A DNA stretch of 64,000 bases. Origin: Eublepharis macularius (Eukaryota > Chordata > Lepidosauria > Squamata > Eublepharidae). Shown here one piece after another: positions 1-9,900 of the stretch (the stretch's first letter is position 1; every line of letters begins with the position of its first letter). The notes beneath the pieces are model-generated. The model worked only from the letters and a program-made list of their open reading frames with translations. It ran no database searches and was not told the origin of the DNA. The translations under genes were made by a program, and so were the position numbers. The stretch spans positions 141,245,464 through 141,309,463 of the forward strand of contig NC_072796.1 in assembly GCF_028583425.1 (NCBI RefSeq). Reading direction: 5' to 3'.

Positions 1-215
1 CCCTCTCCTTAATTACTTATACCTAAAATTTCCTATCAATAATCTTTCATCTAGTTCATATTTTATACTCAACTTTTTTAAGGTCTCTATTTTGCAATTA
101 ATCTCTTTCCATCTTAACTGTTCTTAATTTTTCTTAACTTTGAGCTACATGATCAAAGAAATCTCCATTTTTTCTGGAATTCTGATATTGGTCTGTTATG
201 CACATAAGAAGTTAA
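1..215 (-). mobile_element. L1-type LINE 3' end fragment
   Basis: Read on the minus strand, 150-210 encodes a short peptide (VHNRPISEFQKKWRFL, then a stop) that matches the extreme C-terminus of L1 ORF2, followed by AT-rich 3' UTR-like sequence running off the window edge. The same protein end occurs in the L1 copy at 49700-50110, which supports the family call. It is 5'-truncated and cannot be active. Confidence 0.55.
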
Positions 216-247
216 TTTAGCCATTGATGCATATTCATACACTTTAT

Positions 248-552
248 CAGGGCTTTTTTTCAGCTGGAATGTGGTGGAATGGAGTTCCAGCACCTCTTGA
301 AAATGGTCACATGGTCGGTGGCCCTGCCCCCTGATCTCCAGACAGGGGGCTTGAGCGGCTCGGAGGGCAATCTAAACTCCTCTCTGGCCGGAGATCAGGG
401 GGCGGGGCCAACAGCCATGTGACCATTTTCGCCAAGGGCGATTTAAACTTTAAAAAACTCCACCCTTTTTCCAGCTCAACCAAAGTGACGTCATTGTGCG
501 GTCCTGAATTCCACCACTGAGTTCCACCTCTTTTCCCAGAAAAAAAGCCCTG
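248..552. mobile_element. Non-autonomous hAT-like DNA transposon, complete ends
   Basis: The terminal inverted repeats are CAGGGCTTTTTTTC and its complement. A perfect 8-bp target duplication, CACTTTAT, lies at 240-247 and 553-560. The 305-bp body has no transposase. Eight-bp duplications and CAGGG termini are typical of the hAT superfamily. Further copies lie at 11720-11967 and 25895-26231. Confidence 0.85.
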
Positions 553-1214
553 CACTTTATCCATCCACTTGAATACTTGGTGTTTCAACCCAGCTAGAAC
601 TTGTAACCAAGCTTAACAGCTATGTATTAAGCCTGAACTCTAATAATCACAACCTGCATATGCATAAGCTCAACAAAAGTCAAAGCCACCCCTATTGCCT
701 CCCCCTAAAAATCCCGATACTCAAACAGAAACGATCATTTAAAGTGCTCCTGCCCAGAAGGACTGCAATTGTTGGATGACTGAATTTCAGAAGAGGATGA
801 CTGAGCGAGTGTCCACCACTCAGAGGATAAGATGGCCTTGGTTTCCCCATGAAAAGGTAACCCCTGACTGCCTAGCTCTTATCATTTCCAAGCAATACAA
901 AATATCCTTTACTCTGAAGGCCGATGGAGTAATCTGATCAAAAGTACAGCCCTCAAGAGGGAAGCAAAGGGAGCTGCTAGAGAAACAAGACAGCAAGGGT
1001 CAGAAATCTGAGACCCCCCCAAACTCACACCAGGCTTGTATTATGTTGTGGTGTGCTGAACCAGGCAGCAAAATAAAGGGGTATTTCTTCCATCCATCAA
1101 CTTGAGAAGAAAACTTAAGAAACGGATCGACAGCACTCCTTGGTCTCTTGTCATCCTTTGTCTCTTAGTTTGCCCCTGCCTCTGTCGCCCACATTCAACT
1201 ACACATTTCAGGTG
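553..1214. other. Intergenic sequence, nothing recognised
   Basis: AT-rich sequence with no convincing reading frame, tandem repeat or recognised mobile element. The reading frames here are short and lack any domain signature. Confidence 0.5.
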
Positions 1215-1385
1215 AGTAGCTGTGTTGGTCTGCAGTAGCACCTTCAAGGCCAACTAGATTTCCAAAGTATGAGCTTTCGAGAGTCAAAGCTCCCTTCTTC
1301 ACATGCACTTAGAACTTCTAAAGGTATCTGAAGAAGAGAGCTTTGACTCTTGGAAGCTCATACCCTGGAAATCCAGTTGGTCTTT
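1215..1385. repeat. Foldback repeat with hammerhead-like hairpin
   Basis: Two inverted copies of the same short repeat face each other (arms about 1225-1300 and 1323-1385). The plus-oriented arm has GGTAT before CTGAAGA and ATACC after the hairpin, a 5-bp outer helix, with an AGAG/CTCT stem between. One core A is changed (GGAA instead of GAAA). It belongs to the family seen at 14119-14311. Confidence 0.6.
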
Positions 1386-1820
1386 AAGAAGTGATTGGTC
1401 ATGAACCGCACCCCCTAACCGAGACTGGATAAGAGGACTTTCTTATTTTGACCTGATAGCTGTAGCAGCCTTCCTAAGAGACAGGATTATCTATTGTTCG
1501 GGATGCATTCCAGCCTAGCAGCCCTGTTTGTGCCACAAACTAACAGAGAGCCTTGCGGTACTTTAAAGGCTAACCAGTTTATTCATTGTGGCAGAAGCTC
1601 CCCAGCAAATGTTTTAAAAGCAGCATCTGCCTTTCAGGCATCACAAAATCTTGCATTATTGCCTGGGAGCAATTCTCAACACAAAATTGGTAAAGTGCCC
1701 CTCTTATAATACAAAGCCACTTACTTATGATATTAGAGACTTCTAAAACTACTTGCAAAAGAATTCACAGCAACAACTAATTGATTCAAGGCTAATGTAT
1801 AAATATTGAAAAAGGTAAAG

Positions 1821-2066
1821 GAGCCAGTTTAATGTAGTGGTTAAGAGTGTGGCACTCTACTCTGGAGAGCCGGGTTTGATTCCCCATTCCTCCACTTGAA
1901 GCCAGCTGGGTGACCTTGGGTCAGTCACAGCTTCTAGGAGCTCTCTCAGCCTCACTCACCTCCCAGAGTGTTTGTTGTAGGGATAATAATGACATACTTT
2001 GTAAACCACTCTGAGTGGCGTTAAGTTGTCCTGAAGGGCGGTATGTAAATCTAATGTTGTTGTTAA
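1821..2066 (+). mobile_element. tRNA-derived SINE (type A)
   Basis: Starts with GAGCCAGTTTAATGTAG, has a B-box-like GGTTTGATTCC and ends in a (TTG)n tail after a conserved CTGAAGGGCGGTATGTAAA segment. Near-identical copies are at 50532, 54391 and 62229. Pol III promoter boxes and the short tail are standard for tRNA-derived SINEs. Confidence 0.85.
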
Positions 2067-2107
2067 CAACCAAACAGTAACACTTCTTCGTTTTCCTCTA
2101 AGCATGC

Positions 2108-2312
2108 TTGGAGAGTGCCCTCAAGTCATAGCTGACTTAGAGCAACCCTGTTGGGGTTTTCATGGCAAGAGACTCACAGACAGGGTTTGCCATTGTCTGC
2201 CTCTGCAACCCTGGTCTTTGTTGGAGGCCTCCCATCCAATTACTAACCAAGGCCAACCCTGCTTAGCTTCTGAGATCGGACAAGATCAGGCTCACCTGGG
2301 CTATCCAGATCA
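2108..2312 (-). mobile_element. 5S rRNA-derived SINE with Sauria-type tail
   Basis: The minus strand contains 5S rRNA-like sequence (CTCAGAAGCTAAGCAGGGTT, then a TTGGATGGGAGGCC-like stretch) joined to a tail ending in a TGACTTGAGGGCAC-like segment. This matches the known 5S-headed Sauria SINE layout in squamates. Other copies are at 6020, 20346, 22752, 41270 and 55690. Confidence 0.75.
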
Positions 2313-2339
2313 GGGCCTAAGCATGCTTACTCAGAAGTA

Positions 2340-2990
2340 AATGCCACTTTGCCTTTGAGGTGTCAAAGGATTCCTCTTTTATTCCTGCAGAGTAAACAAC
2401 TGCTCCGGAGGAACTGATTCCAAGGGCTAAGGGGACCCAGACTTCAGCCTCTTCCTGCTGCAGACATTTCTACAACCAGGGTATGGAGTAAAGTTGCTTC
2501 ATTTATGCAGGGCTAGTTGTTGTATTTATATGACAAACCACCGTGAGCCCAAGCTTGGCTCAAAATTAAACAGGACCCTGGAGCACCATAAACGCTAGTA
2601 AAATTATTCCAGCATGAGCTCTGGTGTCAGAGTTCACTTAGCAAATGCATCTAGAGCAACTACATTTATACCTAACTAACAGAAAGTGGATTTGTTGGGA
2701 GGAGGAAAGAAGCAGGGAGATATTGGAGTAAAGCAAGAACTTAAAGAGTTTTACGCTGGTCTCTCCCCGCTAGCATCTCCCTACTCACCCTGCCTTTCTG
2801 CTTGAACTGCAATTACAGACGTAGGTGATTTGAATAACTACTTCACATCTGGTGAAATGAGTTCTGACTCACAAAAGTTCATGTTGGAATAAGTTCTGTG
2901 GCTCTTCAAAGCACCACGGGAGTTCTGTTAAACGAGATCCTACTGCTCATCCCTGGGGGGATGGCCCTAAATGCCCACGTAAGAATCCTC
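2340..2990. other. Intergenic sequence, nothing recognised
   Basis: No gene, RNA or clear repeat could be assigned. Base composition is close to that of the surrounding spacer. Confidence 0.45.
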
Positions 2991-2998
2991 ATCCCTAA

Positions 2999-3196
2999 GC
3001 GTGGATAAGTGGTTGGGTTGCAAATCAACACACTGCTGGTTCGACTCCCACTCCTACCATGAGCTCAGCAGGTGGCCTTGGGCAAGCCACTCCTCTCAGC
3101 CCCAGCTCCGGTAATAATACACTGACTTTGTTCACCCCTCTGAGTGGAGCACTAATCTGTCTAGAGGAGTGGTATATAAGTGCAGTTATTATTATA
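2999..3196 (+). mobile_element. tRNA-derived SINE (type B), first of a tandem pair
   Basis: A type B SINE with a GGTTCGACTCCCA B-box-like element, the diagnostic GAGCTCAGCAGGTGGCC segment and a (TTA)n tail. A second copy follows directly at 3197. Confidence 0.7.
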
Positions 3197-3432
3197 AGGG
3201 AGCTGCTGTAGCATAGTGGTTAAGAGGCTAGGCTCTGAGCCAGCTCTCTACTAGTTTGACTCCCACAACTGCCATGAGCTCAGCAGGTGGCTTTGGGCAA
3301 GACACTTCTCTCAGCCCCAACTCCCAGGGTAACAATAACATTGCCTGTGTTCACTGCTCTGAGTGGGGCACTAATCTGTCCAGAAAGAAGGTACATAAGC
3401 ACACTTTTACTATTATTATTATTGCTGTTATT
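3197..3432 (+). mobile_element. tRNA-derived SINE (type B), second of a tandem pair
   Basis: Begins GGGAGCTGCTGTAGCATAG and ends in (ATT)n. It sits about 120 bp upstream of the PYCR3 CRE/CCAAT promoter block. Confidence 0.75.
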
Positions 3433-3470
3433 TCCTCAGCCAGCCTCCGCCACTGACTTACGTGCCTGCG

Positions 3471-3900
3471 CTTCCCAGCTGCCGGGCAACATTCATTCAT
3501 CCTTTTCAAGAACTCGCGGCAAACGCGCCGCAAATCCCCGTTAAAACCTCTGACGTCAGGAGGGACTCAGCCAATCCACAGCCGGGGACCGCATTCCGGG
3601 GCCTGAATGGGCGGCCAATCAGGGCCTCGCGCTACCATTGGCTGTTCCCCGCGGCGGAGCTCGGCCTGATTGGGTGGCGTTTCTCTCGGTTGGGAAGGGC
3701 GTGAATGGAGCGAGGAGCGCCGTGGCGGGGCTGGCAGTTGCCGGGGACATGGAGGCGCTGCGGGAGCTGCGGGTGGGCTTCATCGGCGCGGGGCGCATGG
3801 CCGGCGCGGTGGCCCGGGGGATCTTGCAGGCAGGTGAGTCTGGAGAGATGGGAGACCGGCCCGGGGGAGGCTCTTTGCAGGGGCAAATTCTAGGGGAAGG
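3471..3900 (+). promoter_or_regulatory. PYCR3 CpG-island promoter with CRE and four CCAAT boxes
   Basis: A CpG-rich island spans the first coding exon. It holds a full palindromic CRE, TGACGTCA (3551-3558), and four CCAAT motifs: forward at 3571-3575 and 3615-3619, reverse (ATTGG) at 3637-3641 and 3669-3673. There is no TATA box. Arrays of spaced CCAAT boxes typically bind NF-Y and CREs bind ATF/CREB; binding here is inferred. Transcription probably starts between about 3690 and 3740. Confidence 0.75.
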
Positions 3901-6900
3901 GGAGCTTTGATCAGCAATTAGGAACGTTGCCAACTCTGGGTCGGGAAATGCCTGGACATTTCGGGGCGCACAGCCTGGAGGAGAAGGCGGGGTTTGGGGA
4001 GAGGAGGGACCTCGGCGTGCTGTAATGCAGTAAAACTCATCCATCAAAACAGCTGTTTTCTCAGGGGGAACTGAACTCTGTAGCTTGGAGATCAGTTGTT
4101 AGTCGGGGAGATCTCCAGGTCCTATCTGGAGATTGGCAACCCTAGTAAAGAGCTTGGGTGATAATAATGCAGGGGGAGAGCCCACTTTGCTCTTTGGCAT
4201 GTTTTGATCTCGCTTTCCCTCCCAGGAGCTCGGGATTGGGAGTATTGCTCTGTCCTCGCGACAGCCCTGTGAGTAGGTTAGGGTTGCCAACCTACAGGTA
4301 AGGCCTGGAGATTGCCTGGAATTACAGCAGATCTCCAGTCTAAAGAGATCAATTTCCCTGAAGAAACTGGTGGCTTTAGCTGGTGGGCTTGATGGTATTA
4401 TACCCCACTGAGGTTCCTCCCCCAAATGTCCAGGAATTTTCCAACCCAGAGTTGGCAACCATGGAAGTAGGTGAAAGGGTGTGTGTGTGACTGGCCTATA
4501 GCCACTTCATGACTGAGTAGGGGATTTAATCCTTTGCCTCCCAAGTCCTAGCCAGATGCTCTAACCACTACACCAGGCAGGGCCTGTCTTAGGTGTGGGA
4601 TGGTGACTGTAGCACAGCAAAACGTTAAGAATGCAGGTAGAATACGAGTTTAAAAGGCCTGGGGAAATGTGTGTCTGCCATTCCCCCCAAAAAACTTCAG
4701 AGGGTGGGGCTTTTTTTCTCTAGAAGGGAGAAAAAAGGAAGACGCTCCCACCTGGTTTTTTTCTGAGGGTCATGAAGGATACTGCTTTTTCCCCCAGAGA
4801 TGATAAAATTCCACTTTCGTTGTGTCTGTGTGTGGCTTTGCACGTATGACTGTCATGAAGTTCATATTTTATCCTGTTAATATAGGGGGTGGTGGAACGC
4901 AGACATCATAATACCCATGTTTCTCCCCCTATTTTAACATACGGAATAGTCAATTAAAATGACATTCTTAACCTCTTGCAACAATATTGGGCCTCTAAGA
5001 CTGCGGGTCTTTCATGTACAGTCAGATAGGATCAGGCGAAGGTTTTGCGGCTAAGCTGTTTATTGGCGCAGCATGGAAAGTTACTCTGGCTCCTGGAAAA
5101 ATACTCTTGTTGACTCCCTTTGTTCCTTGTAGTGTACCATACTCTGGGCACAAAACTCTCCCAGTGAGATTCTGCCTTAAAGTTGTGCCATTTTTGTAAG
5201 GGACTCTTTCACGGCAGCTTTGATAATGGACAGCGCAATGCAACTCTGAAGACTAAAGTTTTAGATTTTATGATGTGTACCATTTACCGTTTTTATTGTA
5301 AACCACTTGGAAGTTTAAAAGTCAAACAGTATATATGTTTAAATAAGCGTGGTTAATTTGATGAGTGATATTGCAAGTTGTATTGTCGAAGGCTTTCACG
5401 GCCGGAGAATGATGGCTGTTGTGGATTTTCCGGGCTGTATAGCCGTGGTCTTGGCATTGTAGTTCCTGACATTTTGCCAGCAGCTGTGGCTGGATATTGC
5501 AAGTTATTCTGATATTTCTTGTGGATATGTGTTTGCACAATGCAAAACTTGAACTAGGTTCAGTACAGAATTTTCCCCACCTTCTCCTTATTTCCTTAAC
5601 AGGAGAAGTTCAGCCGGTAAACATCTTTGCCAGTGCCCCGTCCAACACCAATTTGGACAAGTTCAAGGTAAATGAGGGCACAACAGCGACTGTTTTGCAG
5701 AAGGCGTGAAGTGAAAGGAACGTTGGTGAATGTCCGCGTCTCCCCCTTCCCCCATGCTCAGATATCTGTGAGCAAACTGTAGTCAGTCACACCAAGAAGA
5801 GATTTCCCAACTTTATTTCCAGTAGGGCACCTGTGTGTTTCTGTACTATTCTTGGTTTCTTTCCTTTCCCAAATACTGTCGGAACGATTTGCCCTTAATT
5901 AAAGTAATCTTTCAAATAAGCAAACGGGAATTGATAGAAAATTATCCACAAATCGTATTGGTTTTCGAGTACAAAGTCAGCATTTAATATCGCAGCCTTA
6001 AACTTTCTGGATTTGGGAAGGAAGGTGGCATGGTATAGCCCAATCTCATCAGGTCTTGGAAGCTAAGCAGGGTCAGTACTTGGATGGGAGACCTCTAAGG
6101 AAGACTCTGCAGAGGAAGGCAATGGCAAACTACCTCTGCTTTTCACTTGCCTTGAAAGCCCCAGCAGGGGTCGCCATAACTCAGTTGTGACTTGACACCA
6201 CTTTACACACAAACTTTCTAGATAGTCTCGTCCAAATCACCCCCTAAAGAACATGGGGATAATGTGAGACCATCATACAGGCCTGTTGTGAGACGGCCTG
6301 CTGAGACAGAATCTGATTCCTTAGGAAAACTAATTATTAATACTAATTTATCATTGTGCCCTATATATTAGCCAAGTTGCTTTTTAGAAAGTAATTTGTT
6401 GGTCTTTATGTTGCTGATGCTAATATTAAACATTTTGTAGGATGCTGAGAGTTGGGCAGAACAATATCTGCCCAATATTAGTCCCTCGGGCCTTTAATCC
6501 TGGGGCGGCATTTGAATTTTCCTTCCATCCTTCCAATGTATGTATGACGGAATTGTTCTTACAGTCCAACAACGTTTGGCTTCTCATTTTGTTGAATTAA
6601 CCTGCAAGGTTCTTGCAGTCCTGATCTTTCAGAATTCCAAGTTCAGGATTTTGGCAGCTTTACTAGGAAGTCGGAATAGCTGCTGCCTGCCTGTGCCCAA
6701 AGTCCTGCGTGAAAGTGGGTGTTGGGTCATCGTATACGAATGCTTTCTGCAAGGTTTCTCTGTGCTCATGGAGAAGGGGGCTTTGCCTCCTGAGGGCTAT
6801 TTAAAGACCATCCCATCCCAAGGACAATCACTAGGTAACTTGCTGGATTAAGCAGGAGGCCAGTGACTAGACCAAGTACTGATGAGTTGCAATGTGAGAG

Positions 6901-9900
6901 TTCAAAAAGAGTCCAGTAGCACCTTTAAGACTAACCAACTTTATTGTAGCATAAGCTTTCGAGAATCACAGTTCTCTTCGTCAGATGCATGTGAGAGTTG
7001 CTCATCTCTCGTTTGCTGTCTCTCCGTCTCTCGTTTTAACAAAAGAGTTTTGGCTGCAGAACGACGCACTGCAACCTAGACGTGCTGAAGAACTGCACCC
7101 TGGTGTTCCTGTCTACCAAGCCCCACATCCTCCCTCTCGTCCTCCAAGAAGTTGCTCCTGCCGTCACCCCAAAGCACATTGTCGTTTCCATGGCCGCTGG
7201 AATCACACTCAAGACCCTAGAAGAGGTGAGTTGACAGAAGACATTTTTGCTGCTCTGAGCATATCCCTATGGGTCAGAGGGGCCCACATCTAGAGTGGAG
7301 AGGGGTAGGACACAGTGTCTGGCAGAGCAGCTGTCTTGCATGGTACCTCAGGCAGTTTTTTGGCACAAGCTTTTGTGAGACAAGTCCCACTTTCGTCAGA
7401 TGCACAAAGGGTTAGCCTGTGTTGGAACATACACACACAAGGCCAGAAGGTCAAGCAATTCAAAGGACAGGTGTGTGATGCTGCTACCCAGAGCAGATGT
7501 GAAAACAAGACCCAGTGTAAGGAGCAGATAATCCAACACTGTGTTAGCTAGCAGTGAACTACCGAAGCAATTGACAGTCACAGACCTTTAAAAGAGGGGC
7601 AGTGGCTTCCTGTGTGGGCCATCTACTTGTAGTCCTTAGTGTGACGCAGAACAATTTCCTTTTCCTTTTATTCCCTTAGAAGCTCATTGATTCATACATC
7701 TTGAGCAGCGGGAAATACTTATTCCTTATTTTTTGGATGCAAGAGCAAAAAGGACAGAGACATATTTTGCAATTGCCAAGGTAAATTTAGGATCCCTATT
7801 GCTAATTAAAAGAGCCGGGATTTCTGGAGTATAAGAAGACAGTTGGTTAATTAAAGGCTTAATATAATAATCCCGTATATTTTCGAAGAGCCTACATTTG
7901 AGCAGGGCATGAAAGGATGTATCAATTCTATTAAGGCCACAAGCACAAATTCTGTGGGAATAGGACCTATTCTAAAATCTCTCCTGTAAAGCCATTAGGG
8001 CTGTAATGTTCAGTCTTGCAAACAAAGCGCTGAAGTATCATGGGATGGTAAGATAGTACATATCTTGATTTTGTGAAAGAAAGAACTCCAGAACACTAGT
8101 ATTCCACCTGCATATAAATTCAAACCTGGGCAGCTTTCCCATCTGCCAACGTTCTAAATGCGTGTAAAGTCTTCCCATGGGAGGAGCTGGATTCTCTGGG
8201 TGCAGGGAACCTTCACGGGCTTGGAACAAATCTACAAAACAGGCTCGCTTGATACAGAGCTCGGTGGGTCATTCTGAAAGATTGCTGGTGTGTATCTGCA
8301 CCGACTCGGTCTTTCTTCTTCTGCCTCCACAGCTGCTTCCTGCCGGGACCAAGGTGTTGCGGATCATGCCCAACCTTCCCTGTGTGGTCCAGTCGGGTGC
8401 TATCATGCTGGCCCGGGGGACCTGTGCGGGTGAGCCGGAGGCAGCCTTGCTGAAGAGGTTACTGTCCAACTGCGGGCTGTGTGAAGAAGGTCCCGAGTCT
8501 TACATTGACAGTCACACCGGACTGAGTGGCAGCGGAGTGGCCTATGTGAGTCCCAGTGGGCCAGCTGATACCACTTGTAATAAGCCAAATTTCTATCTTG
8601 GTGGCAGTTCAACTAGAAAGTGCCCGCCCCCCTGTCTATGCCGTGCTCTCTTTCCTTCCATCCCAGTCATCTCCCATGGACAAAAAAAAGACCCACATAT
8701 TTGAATGTTATGTGTCATTAAACAATTTTGCAGATTTCCAGACCTTATTCTCATTGCAGAGTTTGACTCTGGTGGTGAAAGAATTCGGGGATTCACCCCA
8801 ATAAATGGGATGACTCTTTCTTTTTAAATATGGACTATAGAAAAAAATGAGAGGCTTTATGCTGATAATAAGAGTACAAGGGTGAACTTTGTCTTTAGGC
8901 CAATATCTGTTGTAGAGAAAATCGAAAGTGTTTCCCGTATATTTCTTGTTTTTTCTTTCCCCTTTTCTTTCTCTTTTTAAAATTGGTATGCATTTTTAAA
9001 ATCGGCAATAAAATGGATGTTAAAATAATATTTAACTGAATCTTTGGGGCATCACCAGGGTCCGTGAGCTTTGGATGTTTTAAATGAGTCTGTAAAAGAG
9101 AGAGAAGCCAGAAGTCAGTGATCAGAGCGTCTGCTTTTCGTGCGGCAGAGCCCAAGTTGTACATATGAATTGTACATAGGGAGCTGCCTTACACTGAATC
9201 AGACCTTGTCCATCAAGCTACGTTGGTCTGCAGAAGGGCAAGATTTGAGTCCAGTTGCACCCTAGAGACCAACAAAATTTCCAGCGTGTGAGTTTTCAAG
9301 AGGGAGTTCTGACTGTTGAAAGCTCATTCCCTGGAAATCTAGTAGGTCTCTAAGGTGCAACTGGAATCCAGTCTTGCTCTTTTATCCGTCAAAGTCAGTG
9401 CCATCTACTCAGACTGGCCGCGACTCTCAGGCAGAGGTCAATTCACATCAACTCCTGCCTGGTCCTTTTTTACTGGAGATGTCAGGAATTGAACCTGGGA
9501 CCTTCCGCATGCCAAGCAGATGCCCTGCCACTGAGCCAGTCCCCACTATCTCCTCTTAAAGGGTCTGGGGCAGCAGAGAACAGGTGACTCCCTGCTCATG
9601 ACCTTTGGAGATCAGCTGCCCGTCTGCCTCGATGGTGCTGAGCTTAGGGGAGCAGCAGTCTGGCTTGGCGTCTTCCTATGCTCCTACCACTGTTAGGCCA
9701 TACAAAGCTGAGCTTTTGCAAAAGGCTCCTCTGCCAGATGACAAATGGGGGGTGGGAAAGGAGAGATTGCAGCAGCACAGCTTGGGGCACCCCCATTAAG
9801 AACGCAGCTGTATTCTGGACTGCATCCCCAGTCACCAACCTGGCTGGTTTAGGGTATCCCGTCGTGGCTTCCCTGCTGCCCTGAGAATCCCCATTGGCTT

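Noticed and set aside
3638-3748. Upstream in-frame start for PYCR3
   Set aside because: It would start between CCAAT boxes and add 37 residues not seen in the family; likely upstream of transcription start.
6020-6215. Possible 5S rRNA gene
   Set aside because: Only part of 5S is present and it is fused to a Sauria-type SINE tail; several dispersed copies share this fusion.
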